Shown here in pieces: positions 47,825 through 59,340 of a stretch of DNA of 64,000 bases. The translations under genes and the position numbers were made by a program. Numbering within the stretch: the stretch's first letter is position 1; each line of letters starts with the position of its first letter. This DNA comes from Calycina herbarum (taxonomy: Eukaryota > Ascomycota > Leotiomycetes > Helotiales > Pezizellaceae), in the NCBI GenBank assembly GCA_001414485.1, contig LLEY01000040.1, positions 124,001 through 188,000 of the forward strand. Reading direction: 5' to 3'. Under the pieces are notes generated by a model, which worked only from the letters and a program-made list of their open reading frames with translations, ran no database searches and was not told the DNA's origin.

Positions 47825-50747
47825 ACAACTTTATAAATTCTTTATACTATATAAGTATTTCGTTATTAGCTTTCTTACTAACCTATAGAAGACTCTAGAT
47901 AAGGTGTCTTAGTACTTTAGAAGAGGTAGTACTAACCTTATTCTAGCTTTAAAGTTATAAATATAAACCTATATATTTATATTAACTAAAGGTTATTATT
48001 CTAGCCTTCTAATTAATTTCTAGATTATATTCTTAAATCTATAGTATACTAAGTATTACTTCCTTACTCTCTATTTTAATAATATTAAATTATATATCTA
48101 AATAGTATTCTTTAATATTAACTTTTACTAGAATAGTTTACTAATTAATAATTCTATTTTAGTATATAACATCTATTCTATTAACTACTCTTAGGTAATA
48201 TAGTCTAATTCCTTTAATTAGAACGTTTAGCTTCTCTTAAGCTATTAGAGAAATAAAGTTACTTATTACTCCTAAGTCTATTATAACTTATAACTTCTTC
48301 TCTTATATTTCTATAATTATTACTAACTGTCTTTCTCTTAAAGTAGTATTTAACTTTACTTTAATATATTAGACTTTAAAAGATCGATTTTCTCGATTAT
48401 AATTCCTTCTTTTCTCGTCTTTATACTATAGAAAGAATCTTACTCTTTCTTTATTAGTATATACTACCTCGTATACTAATCTATATTCTACGATTCTTAT
48501 AGTCTTAGGAATTCCTCTTATAAATCGTTTTAGTGATTATCTATAATTATATTAGATCTATTTATAACTAGTTTCTAAAATAGCGTCTATAGACTATTAT
48601 TCTCTTATATATAGATAATCTAAAGTAGCTTTAAGTATACTTATTTCTAGTTTTATATATTAAACTCTAAATATATAGTCTCTTAAATTCTTCTTCTTAA
48701 CTACTCGAATCTAAGACTAAGAAAAGAATACTACTTCTTCTTTATTAGATAAAGCTATCTTATATATCTAATAATATTCTACTATTCTAGTAGGTTCTAG
48801 TAAAATTCCTTTAAATCGTTTTTATAATAACTAGTCTATAGTTAAGCTTGGTTTATATCGTATCTATTATACTATTATTTCCTATACTATTTCTATAAAC
48901 TATAGTTCTTCTATTAATAGATAGTAAAATTCTTCTAGTTCTATTTTAGCCTATCTAGTTATATTAAGCTCCTTTTACTCTTAGAATAGTATACTAAATA
49001 GCTACTATAAGTTATATTTTCTAAATACTAGTCTATTGTTTCTAATTAATATAACTATAATATATTATTTCAATTCTTTTAGTATAATATCTTTAGATAG
49101 TATTCTAAGAAAAGAGGTTTTAATCTGTCTCTTAAATCCTATTAAGACTTACTATATCTATATACTAATTTTATCTAAAATATTATATATCTTCTATATA
49201 TCCTCTACTTTAGAATAGCTAGGTTTTTTAATTAGTTATTATTCGTATTCTAGTTCTTTTCTCTTAATAGTTTCTTACCTAGTAATTAGACTAACTAGAG
49301 TTATTATTTTAAAGTTATTTCTTATAACTATATATATTATTAAGATAGTTAGATTAACTCCTTATATAGTATAAGGACTCTAGAAGTCTAGCTTCTAGTT
49401 ATTAATATATACTTATTAATTTCCTTATTTAAAGGTTCTAAGAAAGGCCTAAGTTTCTCTAACTTTAGAGTTTTTATTTCTAACTTCTCTCTCTAAGCTA
49501 GAAGATAAGTTTAATATTTCTAATAAACTAGTTAATAGTAATAATTTATATTTTATTTAAAGATATTACTTAGATACCTCTACTAATTATATATTATAAT
49601 TTTCTTTAAAGAGTAGATCCCTATTATTATTAGTATCTTATATACTACTAAATTCTTTATTATTTTTAATCTAGGTTCTATATTCTTATACTTCGAGTTC
49701 CTTATCTATAAGTTTAATATAATTAGTTAAGGCTACCTATTATTAAATAGTAGTATTAATTTATTTCTTTTCTTTAGAGTCTTTCTTCTTACTATACTTA
49801 TTTACTCTATAGCTAGAGAGGCTATAGTTATAATACAAGTTCTACTTATATCGACGATTTTACTTCTTCTAAGAAAGTCCTTCTTTCTTTAAAAAGGTTT
49901 TCTTTTATATAGTATTTACCTCTTTACTATATTTAGTATAAGAGTACTTCTACTTTCCTAATCTCTTACTCTTTTCTCTATACTTAGAGTTACTCTTTCT
50001 AAATTTATATAAGTAGTTATCTAACTAGATAACTTCCTTAATTATACCTATAATAGTTAAGAACTATATATTCTATTTAGCTATTTCCTTATAGATATAT
50101 ATCTTTAGTCCTCTATAAAAGAGTTCTATAAGAGTAATAGTATTCTATTCTAACTTTGTTCTATATTATTAAAATTTATTAACGTAATCTATTACTAATC
50201 TAGTCTAGTATAATTCTAAAAGCTTATATATAACTATTTAGATTATATTAAAGTCTTTAAAGACTTTTCTAATAGTTACTTTAAATCCTCTCTAAGATTT
50301 AAATATAATTTTAGTTAATTCTATCTTTCTATTTTTATTCTTATTCTTAAAGAAGTCTTCTAAATATAGCTAAGCCTATTCTAATACTAATCCTCTAAGG
50401 TAGGAAATAGTAAAGATAGTTTATAAATTATAATTACCTTCGAATTTATTAGAGTTAAAGTTAAAGTAGATATCTATTTAGAGAAGGAATAAGTCGAGTT
50501 CTTTTCGCTTCTTATAATATATGTCTAGTATCTTAACTTTAATAGACTTAAGTACTTTAACTTTATAGAGCTTAGAGACGTCTAGTATACTAATATTATC
50601 GTCGTTCCTAGTTAACTATATACTAGTAGGTTTTCTTCTAATAGTGCTTCTAGATATTCCTACAACGTTGACTTAACTAGTATTCGAGCTAGCTACTACG
50701 GGGTTACTAGAGCTATAGCGACTAAACTTCTAAGCAGGTGCTTAAAG
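47825..50747 (-). pseudogene. gypsy AB: gag, protease and N-terminal RT
   Basis: Minus strand, in order from 50,747: capsid, knuckle region (~49,830), protease (inverse of VIIDLEVISNFIS, ~48,290) and start of RT. Colinear with C and with the gypsy element at 52-59 kb. Dense TAA/TAG stops. Confidence 0.8.
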
Positions 50748-51203
50748 TATAATAAAACTCTAATAAACTAAACAAAGATAACTAAGTCTCGAAGGTTAGT
50801 ATATAAGTAAGAAGTATAGATACGCCGAGTTGTTTACTTAGAAGTAAACTCGTTACTTATATCAAAGATATTAAACAAGTTAATAAGATTAATAACTAAA
50901 GTTAAGTACGAAGCTTCTATCTAATAGCAGAAGTGCTAGTCTTATATAGAACCTTCGTTTATATTAGAGTCCTACTTAGTAGGAGTCCTGAAGATAGAGT
51001 CCGACTCTATTTCCAGGGCTTCTTAAAACTAGACTCTATTACCTGACTACTTCTAACCAAGTCACGTGATATAACTGTAATAAGATCCCTAGGATTATAT
51101 ATCTATTTAATCCCTTCTTCCTTTCAGAGTTATAATAGTATTTATCCTATTAGAGCGCCGCCTAGGCTTTATTTATTCACGTGCTAGCACGTGATTCGTA
51201 ACA
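50748..51203 (-). repeat. 5' LTR of gypsy AB
   Basis: 456 bp, the same length as its partner. Contains the 16-bp palindrome CACGTGCTAGCACGTG at 51,178-51,193. Confidence 0.92.
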
Positions 51204-51208
51204 CTGTC

Positions 51209-51870
51209 CTGCTTATTCTTAGTAATACGACCTGTTTTATATACTATAAGACTTATAATACGCTTTATTAATCGGCCGAACCTTATAAGAAACCCCTTCT
51301 TATTAAAGTTATAGATATTATCAGTAGTTATATTATATTTCTTAATAACTCGTATAAGCTAGAGAAACGAGATAATATTAGCTTTCTAGGTATAAAGTAA
51401 GAATAAGAGAGGAAATAAGAGTAAATACTAAACAGAAGAAGAGTGTAAACATAGGTATATATTTAGCTATAACTTTTAGGTTCTTAATATTCCTTAGATA
51501 GCTACTACGTAACCTGTTCTTATACTTCTAGACAAAGTAGCTAGTCTAGTTCTTTCCTACTTTGCTACTACGTATCTCTTCTGCGAGGTTCTTAACAATA
51601 GAAGAAGTTAGTAGCATTCCTCGGTTTATAAGCTTATTAATCTGCTGAATTAGGACTTCCTCTTACTCTATAGTAAGTGCTTAGTAGTAAACAGCAGTTG
51701 CCTCTCTACGTGTCTTAGTCAAACCTCTAATCCTCCGTGAAACAGCAGTACGGTCATAGCCATACTTCTTAGCAGCGTTAGAATAATTCTTAAACTCCCC
51801 TCTTTTATATACTGCTACCGCTAAGTTGATCTGGTGCGATTTGTCTGCTCTAGCTATAGTTAAAGTGGTG
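51209..51870 (-). pseudogene. Transposase of H, N-terminal half
   Basis: The minus-strand frame shows the DNA-binding part of a Fot1/pogo transposase: a first helix-turn-helix (AAKKYGYDRTAVSRRIRG near 51,760), an LTIE-EEVLIQQINKLINRG segment (second, CENP-B/Tc5-type HTH), VGKN-TS and RLRSSYLRNI. It ends in the NIYNF-KKGFLI-FGR region that contains the first catalytic Asp of the family. It is cut at the gypsy insertion (TSD CTGTC, 51,204-51,208). All stops are TAA or TAG. Confidence 0.8.
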
Positions 51871-51941
51871 ATAGTAGAGTAAAAAAGAGGGGTTTTAAAG
51901 TAGGCTTTTGCCAGGGACGTGCACTGACTAGGGACGTCGGT

Positions 51942-52093
51942 TAGAGTCTAAGAGTCTTTGGTAATAGCTTTAGTAATAAACGTCTATTTGGTTTCGATAT
52001 GTTAAAGTTGAATATTAATATCTTAATAATAAGCTAAAATCTAGCCTGTTAAACCACGTAAAAATACCCTTTTCACTTATATATCTATCTCTA
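51942..52093. other. Remnant of an outer inverted-repeat element (left side)
   Basis: AGAGTCTAAGAGTCTTTGG (51,943 on) and the following ~45 bp are a degenerate inverse of 59,755-59,811. Together they look like the ends of an older transposon interrupted by H and by the right-hand gypsy element. Confidence 0.45.
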
Positions 52094-52519
52094 TGTAACG
52101 AAACTTAAACGAACTAAACAAAGATGACTAAGTCTCGAAGGTTAGTATATAGGTAAGAAGTACAGATGCGCCGGGTTGTTTACTTAGAAGTGAACTCGTT
52201 ACTTATATCAAAGATGTTAAATAAGATGATAAGATTAATAACTAAAGTTGAGTACGAAGCTCCTATCTAATAGCAGACGTGCCAGTCTTATATAGAACCT
52301 TTGTTCCCCTAGGTAGCTAACTCGCTCGTCGAGCTGGCGATCTAACGAGCTGGTTTGCCTAGCGATCTAGTGGTCTGTTACGTGATTATATAATGAAATC
52401 CTTGGATCGCTTAGCTAACTTAACCGATCCCTATCTACTATAAGAGTATTCCGATAGTGCTTAACCTGTTAGGACGCTGCCTGGTCTTCACTTATCACGT
52501 GTATACGTGATTCGTGATA
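52094..52519 (-). repeat. 3' LTR of gypsy 2
   Basis: 426 bp, TGTAACGAAAC...TTCGTGATA. Confidence 0.92.
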
Positions 52520-52609
52520 CTATCCCCTTCTTAGCTTAGCGTGTCCCTACGCTTAAGTACGACCTAAGAAATATCGTTAGAAGGCTAGTAGCCTTCTTCC
52601 CTTTTTACT

Positions 52610-53161
52610 ATGCTACTCGATTGTTTAGTAAAACGTACCGAGTATATTACTCTTAGAAAAGAAATTAACTTATCTAGAATAAAAATAGTATCTTATACCT
52701 AATATTTGAAAGCTGGTTTTATAAATGAATATATTACCTCTTAAGATAAAAGTCTAAATCGCTATAGTCGTTATATAAAGAATAGTAAGACTTATAACGT
52801 TTACGAGGTAAACTGTATACTAACTATTCGAGATTAGGAGTCTGTAGATGCGTAGATCTAACGACTAGAGGACGAGGCCGATAAGGCTATAGCGAAAGTC
52901 CTCTAGGTTAATAAGCAGAAGAAGCTGCTTTACGCCTGGAAGCAGAGAATGATAGCGGCTGGTCTTAACTCTCTTAAGGAGCTAGATACTACTAAAGAAT
53001 TAGAAAGAAAAGAAAAGGAGAAGGAGGAAGAAAAGAAGTAGATAGAAGAAGAGGCTGCTAGGCTAGCCGCCCTTCCTACGCCCGACGTTTCCAACCCTGC
53101 CCTCGCCCTAGGCCTCGACCTAGCCTTTCTTAAGTCCTTTCCTACTAACTATACGATATAG
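52610..53161 (+). pseudogene. Antisense accessory reading frame of gypsy 2
   Basis: From an ATG at 52,610 one frame continues for 184 codons to a TAG at 53,159-53,161 without any frameshift. It is broken by seven in-frame stops, all TAA or TAG, as RIP makes from CAA, CAG or TGG. Readable parts are MLLDCLVKRTEYITLRKEIN, YNVYEVNCILTIRD, KLLYAWKQRMIAAGLNSLKE and a Lys/Glu coiled segment ending EEEAARLAALPTPD. It lies opposite to gag-pol, between the chromodomain end and the 3' LTR. The minus strand over the same stretch is much poorer coding (more stops and low-complexity Ser runs). The function is unknown; it could be an element-specific accessory protein or a captured host fragment. Confidence 0.6.
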
Positions 53162-53199
53162 GTAGACTTAGGTTTTAATAGTAGAACTCCTAAAGTTCC

Positions 53200-56100
53200 T
53201 CTAAGTACTAGCTGATGTTTTTTCTAGGTTCTTAAGTATTTTCTAAATATAGGTAATCTAACTATTTTATTAAATACTTAACCTATCCTTTGATAAGTTT
53301 ATAGTTAAGAATCCTCTTAACTTTATACTTAGTGTTTAGGTTTATTAGTTAAATTTCTATAAGTGAGGCTGGTAGTGCTCCTAGTAGTACTGGTTTAAGT
53401 AGGGATATATAGAATACTAGGTAGATGTTTATTATCCTTAGTAGTACTAATTTATAATTCAAAGGTCCTTTAACGTATTTAATTTTAAATAGTCTAAGTT
53501 TTTTATAATCTAGTTTATTACTTAGTCTTTTTATATTAATATTCTTTTATACTAAGTAGACTTTATCTCCCTCTTTTAGCGTTAGCTCCTAACTACGTCG
53601 TTTGTTATAGTAGTATGTATTTCTTTCTACTATAAATTATAGGTCTTCTATAAGTTCCTTATATAAACTCTTAATTTTCGAGACCTAAATATAAGCAAGT
53701 TAGTTGTTAATAGTCGTAGATAATAGTTCTTAATACGCTAATAATTTATACCTAAAATTAGCGTAGAATAGTATAATAAGTGTTGTTTCTATTACTAAAC
53801 TGTTATAAGCGAACTATGCTAAGGGTAGTAGTTCTACCTAGTTATCTTACTAGTAGTTTATATAATAATAAAGGTATATTTTAACTACTTAATTCATCTG
53901 TTTATTCCCTCTATTTATTTAAGAGTAGAAAGCTATAGAGAGCTTTCTTTTCGTACTTAATCGTTTTATAAGAGCGATCTAAAATTTTAAGGTAAAGAGC
54001 TTATCTCTATCTAAGAGTATCTCTTCTAGTAGTCTATGTCTTAAGACTACTTCCTTAAGGAATGTAAATGCTAATTCCTTAGCTATACTTAACTCTATAT
54101 ATACTATAAGAATTATATACTTTATAAGTTATTCTATAATAACTAGGATTATATTATATTTAACTCCTATTATTAGGTCTTTAGATTTTAGTAGTTTAAT
54201 AATAAAATCTATAGATATTGATTTCTAAGGTATCTATAGTATTAGAGTAGTGTTTATCTGTCTATAAGGAGTATAGTAGGAAGCTTTGTTCCTAGTATAG
54301 GTATTATATTCTGCTATTACTTTCTTAACTATCGTAGATAACCGATTAACATAGTAGTATTATCTTATTCTCTAGAGGGTTCTACGAATTCCTTGGTGTC
54401 TATAAGCAGGCGTAGTATAGTATTCCTGTATAAATTCCTTAGTATATAAGCTAAAAACCTATAATTTCCCTTTTATATACTAGTTATAACCTTTGTATAT
54501 TTTCTGAATTTTATCTATCTAGATATTATTTATTACTACTATCTTATATATAGTAGGTACTAAGTCTTTATTCTTAAGAGTTTTTAAGATTATAATCTTC
54601 TTATACTCCTTATTTCCCTTATATCTAGGTTTCTAGCTAAGAGTATTAGCTCGAGTATTTAATGTTTCTTTTATATATTAAATAATAATATTAAATCTTC
54701 TTAATATCTCTAACTATCTAGCTAATTATCTTGTTATAAGTTCCTTAGTTATTATAAACGTCCTAAGATTCTTATAGTTAGATAAAACTATAACTAGGTA
54801 TTTTACTAGCTATAAATAAATTCTCTAGTATTTTAAAGCTAATACTATAGTAAGCAGTTCCTTGTTAAAGATGCTATAGTTTTGTTATACTAGGTTAAAT
54901 GTTTTTAAATAATATATAATAGGTATAAGTTTTCCTTTATTATTTGGTTATAAGTAAATCGCACTTACTACTATGTCTAAGGCGTCTGTTTCAATTATAC
55001 TAGGTTTGTCTATATTAAAATTATATAGAATAGGTTTTTCTATAAACTTTGCTTTAATTTTCTAAAAAGTATTCTTTACCTATTTATTCTATATAAACTT
55101 AGTAGCTTTCTTAACTAGTGCTGATATTGGTTTAGTAATCTTTATATAGTCTTATATAAATAGATAGTAAAAGTTTATAAATCTAAGAAAGGACTATATA
55201 TCTTTTATATTCTCTAGTAACTTCTAGTTTAAGATGTCTTAGATCTTTACTAGATCTATTTCTATTTTTCTTAGGTTAAATACCTATCCTAGGAAAAGTG
55301 TCTAAGTTACTCTAAACTTGTATTTCGAGAGTTTTAACTAAGAGTTTACTTTTATAAGTTATTATAAAACTTCTCTAACATATCCTTTATATTCTTCTTC
55401 TTTTTCTAAGAAGATTAGGATATTATCTAAGTAATAAATTACTATTACTCTTAGAAGATCTCTTAAAATATTATTATTTTATCTCTAATATATAGCTAGT
55501 ATATTATAGAGTCTAAATAGTATAACTGTGTATTCGTAGAGGCCCGATAGTAAGGTAAATGCTGTCTTCTATTCGTCTCCGACTTTTATTTATATAAGTC
55601 TGTAGGTATTTTGTTAATCTAATTTTATAAATCGTACTACCTTGCCTAACTTGTCTTATAAGTATTAGCTAGGTAGTAGCGGATAAGCGTCCTTAACTGT
55701 AGCGTGATTTACTTCTTAATAATTAATATATACTCTTTTGTTTAAGTTGTCTTTCTTCTTAATAATAAGTATATTTAAGGTAATTAGCGACTTAGATCTT
55801 CTAATATGTCTCTTCTTAATACCTTCCTTTATATAACTTTCTATTCTCTATAGGCTTTTCTAGTTATATAACCGAAGCTTCTGCTTCGAGAGGTGATAAC
55901 TCTCTTTTAATTTAATCTTATAATCTTATAAGCGATGTTCTAATAAGGCTTATAAGTCTTCTAGGTTTTTAAACAAAGCCTTGAATTCTCTATACTATAT
56001 AGGTATTTTGTTATTAGCTTTCTTGCTAACCTGTAGAGGACCCTGGGCAAGGTGTCCTAGCGCTTTAGAAGAGGTAGCGCTAACCTTGTTCTAGCCTTAA

Positions 56101-56900
56101 AGTTATAAACGCGATCTCTTATATTTATATCGACTAAAAGTTATTTTCCTATCTTTTTAGTCGATTTCTAGATTATGTTCCTAAATCTATAATATACTAA
56201 GTATTACTTCCTTACTTCCTATTTTAATAATATTAAATTATATATTTAAATAGTGTCCTTCGATATTAATTCTTATTAGAATAGTTTACTAATTAATAAT
56301 CCTATTTTAGTATATAACGTCTATTCTATTAACTACTCCTAGTTAATATAGTCTTATTTTCTTAATTAGAACGTTTAGCTTCTCTCGAGCTGTTAGGGAA
56401 ATAAAGTTGCCTGTTACTCTCGAGTCTATTATAACTTATAACTTCTTCTCTTTTACTTCTGTAGTTATTACTAACTGTCTTTCTTTTAAAGTAGCGTCTA
56501 ACTTTGTTTTAATATATTAGACTTTAAAAGATCGATTTTCTTAATTATAATTTTTTCTTTCCTTATCCTTATACTATAGAAAGAATCTTACTCTTTCCTT
56601 ATTAGCGTATACTACCTTATATACTAATCTATATTCTACGATTCTTATAGTTTTAGGAATTTCCCTTGTAAATTGTTTTAGTGTTTGCTTATAGTTATAT
56701 TAGATCTATTTATAACTGGTTTCTGAAATAGCTTCTATAGACTATAGTTCTCTTATATATAGATAATCTAAAGTGGCCTTTAGTATACTTATCTCTGGTT
56801 TTATATAGTAAACCTTGAATATATAGTCCTTTGAATTCTTTTTCCTAATAGCTCTAATCTAGGACTAAGGAAAGAATTCTACTCCTTCTTTATCTAATAA
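53200..56900 (-). pseudogene. gypsy 2: pol (protease to chromodomain)
   Basis: On the minus strand: protease IIDSRVTGNFIS (~56,440), RT with YYLDNILIFL (~55,430, second catalytic Asp to Asn), RNase H ETDALDIVVSAIY (~54,980), an integrase zinc region now lacking cysteines, core SISIDFIIKLLKSKD (~54,220), and a chromodomain (KYKVKRILNYKLIKG, ~53,340) with Trp to stop changes. Colinear with C. Confidence 0.82.
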
Positions 56901-58914
56901 TACTACTTCGTATATCTGATGATATTCTACTGTTCTAGTAGGCTCTAGTAATATTCCTTTAAATCGCTTTTATAATAACTAGTCTAAAGTCGGACTTGGT
57001 TTATATTATATCTATTATGTTGTTATTTCCTAAACTGTTTCTATAAACTATAGTTCTTCTACTGATAGATAGTATATTTCTTCTAGTTCTGTCTTAGCCT
57101 ATCTAGTTATATTAAATTCCCTTTACTCTTAGAATAATATACTAAATAGTTATTATAAGTTATATTTTCTTAATACTAACTTATTATTTCTAATTAATAT
57201 AACTATAATATATTGCTTAAATTCCTCTAGTATAACATCTTCGGGTAGTGTCTTAAGGAAAGGGGTTTTAATTTATCTTATAAATCCTGTTAGAACTTGC
57301 TATGTCTACGTACTAGTCTTACCTGAAATATCGTATATTCTCTATATATCTCTTACTTTAGAGTGAGTAGGTTCCTTAGCTGGTTTTTTAATTAGTTGAC
57401 GTTTTTGTTCTAGTTTCTTTTCTTTAATAGTTTTCTGTCTAGTGATTAGGCTAACTAGAGTTATTATTTTAGGGTTATTACTTATAACTGTGTACGTTGT
57501 TAAGATGGTTAGGTTAACTCCTTATGTTATATAAGGACTCTAGAAGTCTAGTTTCTAATTGTTAATATATACTTATTAATTTCCTTATTTAAAGGTTCTA
57601 AGGAAAGCCTAAGTTTCTTTAACTTCTAGGTCTTTATTCTTTATTTCTCCTTCTAAACTAGAAGATAAATCCGATGTCTCTAAAGAACTAGTTAATAGTA
57701 GTAATTCGTATTCTACTTAAAGAGGTTGCTTAGATTCTATTACTGATTATATATTATAATATTCCTTAAGGAGTAGATCCCTATTATTATTAGTGTCTTA
57801 TACTCTACTGATTCCTTTATTATTTTTAATCTAGGTTCTATATCCTTATACTTTAAGCTCCTTATCTATAAGTTTAATACGATTGGTTAAAGCTACCTAT
57901 TATTAAATAGTAGTATTAATTTGTTTCTTTTCTTTAGAGTCTTTCTTCTTACTATACTTATTTACTCTATAGCCTAGTTAGCTATAATTATAATATAAGT
58001 TCTACTTATGTCAATGATTTCGTTCTTCTTAGGAAAGTCCTTCTTTTTTTAGAAAGGTTTTCTTCTATATAGCGTTTGCCTTCTTACTATGTTTGTTAGT
58101 ATAAGAGTGTTTCTACTTTCCTAACCCTTTACTCTTTTCCTTATACTTAGGGTTACTCTTTCTGAATTTATATAGGCGGTTGTCTAGCTAGACGACTTCC
58201 TTAATTATACCTGTAATAGTTAAGAATTATATGTTTTACTTAGCTATTTCCTTATAGATATATATCTTTAATCCTCTACGAAAGAGTTCTATAAGAGCGA
58301 TAGTATCCTATCTCGACTTTGTTCTATAATGTTGAAATTTATTAGTATAATCTATTACTAATCTAGTCTAGTATAATTCTAAAAGCTTATATATAGCTGT
58401 TCGAATTATATCGAAGTCTTTAAAGACTTTTCTAATAGTTGCTTTAAATCCTCTCTAAGATTTAAATATAATCTTAGTTAATTCTATCTTTCTATCTTTA
58501 TCCTTATTTTTAAAGAAGTCCTCTAAGTATAGCTAGGCCTATTCTAGTGCTAATCCTCTAAAGTAGGAGATAGCAAAGATGGTTCGTAAGTTATAATTGC
58601 TTTTAAACTTGTCGGAATTAAAGTTAAAGTAGATGTCTATTTAGAGAAGGAATAAGTCGAGTTCCTTTCGCTTCCTATGATACATATCTAGCATCTTAAC
58701 TTTAATAAACTTAAGTGCTTCGACCTTATAGGGCTTGGGGGCGTCCGGTATACTAATATTATCGTCGTTCCTAGTTAACTGTGTACCGGCAGGTGTTCTT
58801 CCGGTCGTACTTCTAGATGTTCCTATAACGTTGACTCGACTAGCATTCGGGCTAGCTACTGCGGCGGGAGTTGCTGGGGCTATGGCGACTGAACTTCTAA
58901 GTAGGTGCTTAAAG
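56901..58914 (-). pseudogene. gypsy 2: gag
   Basis: The minus-strand frame is open for long stretches: APATPAAVASPNASRVNVIG (~58,880-58,820), RKRKELDLFLLQIDIYFNFN (~58,670-58,610), TIFAISYFRGLALE and LYLEDFFKNKDKDRK (~58,580-58,480). The CCHC knuckle (~58,000) reads YYNYS, its cysteines changed to tyrosine. The Ala/Pro-rich N-terminus is better preserved than in AB or C. Confidence 0.82.
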
Positions 58915-59340
58915 TGTAACGAAACTTAAACGAACTAAATAAAGATGACTAAGTCTCGAAGGTTAGTATATAGGTAAGAAGTATAGATGTACTAGGTTAT
59001 TTACTTAGAAGTGAACTCGTTACTTATATTAAAGATGTTAAATAAGATGATAAGATTAATAACTAAAGTTGAGTACGAAGCTCCTATCTAATAGCAGACG
59101 TGCCAGTCTTATATAGAACCTTTGTTCCCCTGGGTAGCTAACTCGCTTGTCGAGCTGGCGATCCAACGAGCTGGTTCGCCTAGCGATCCAGCGGTCCGTC
59201 ACGTGATTACATAATGAAATCCTTGGATCGCTTAGCTAACCTAACCGATCCCTATCTACTATAAGAGTATTCCGATAGTGCTTAACCTGTCAGGACGCCG
59301 CCTGGTCTTCACTCATCACGTGTGCACGTGATTCGTGACA
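58915..59340 (-). repeat. 5' LTR of gypsy 2
   Basis: 426 bp, TGTAACGAAAC...TTCGTGACA, with intact TG...CA ends and paired CACGTG motifs near 59,317-59,330. Confidence 0.92.

Larger units (their letters stand above)
24478..51203 (-). mobile_element. Ty3/gypsy chromovirus-type LTR retrotransposon AB (host of most nested insertions)
   Basis: LTRs of 456 bp at 24,478-24,933 and 50,748-51,203 are in the same orientation. TSDs are CTGTT (24,473-24,477) and CTGTC (51,204-51,208), which differ by one RIP-type C/T change. Coding order on the minus strand is gag (~50,740-49,700), protease, RT, RNase H, integrase and chromodomain (~25,880), so the 5' LTR is the right-hand one. Subtracting the insertions leaves about 7.1 kb. 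A polypurine tract (AAGAAGGGGATAG on the minus strand) abuts the 3' LTR. Completely inactivated by RIP. Confidence 0.93.
23051..51941 (-). mobile_element. Pogo/Fot1-like DNA transposon H, split by nested insertions
   Basis: The left TIR (23,051-23,091) and right TIR (51,901-51,941) are reverse complements over about 36-41 bp (outer ACCGACGTCCCTAGTCAGTG), flanked by TA at 23,049-23,050 and 51,942-51,943. The element proper is 23,051-24,477 plus 51,204-51,941, about 2.16 kb; everything between is inserted DNA. Its transposase is on the minus strand: the N-terminal half lies at 51,870-51,209 and the C-terminal half at 24,472 to ~23,300. RIP stops are throughout. Confidence 0.88.
52094..59340 (-). 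mobile_element. Ty3/gypsy chromovirus-type element 2 with an antisense accessory frame
   Basis: 7,247 bp. LTRs of 426 bp at 52,094-52,519 and 58,915-59,340, with TSD CTCTA at 52,089-52,093 and 59,341-59,345. gag-pol is on the minus strand (gag ~58,910-57,900, protease ~56,440, RT ~56,000-55,250, RNase H, integrase ~54,480-53,800, chromodomain ~53,370-53,220). It is less RIP-mutated than AB and C: many CG dinucleotides survive and one LTR still ends in CA. It shares the TGTAACGAAAC side of the LTR and much of gag-pol with the AB/C family, but has a different U3. Confidence 0.94.

Noticed and set aside
49036..49218. Plus-strand ORF of 60 codons
   Set aside because: Antisense of RIP-mutated gypsy AB pol; Ile/Tyr-rich from TA content only.
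58735..58929. Plus-strand ORF of 64 codons with an Ala/Val/Leu-rich hydrophobic translation
   Set aside because: Antisense shadow of the Ala/Pro-rich gag N-terminus of gypsy 2.
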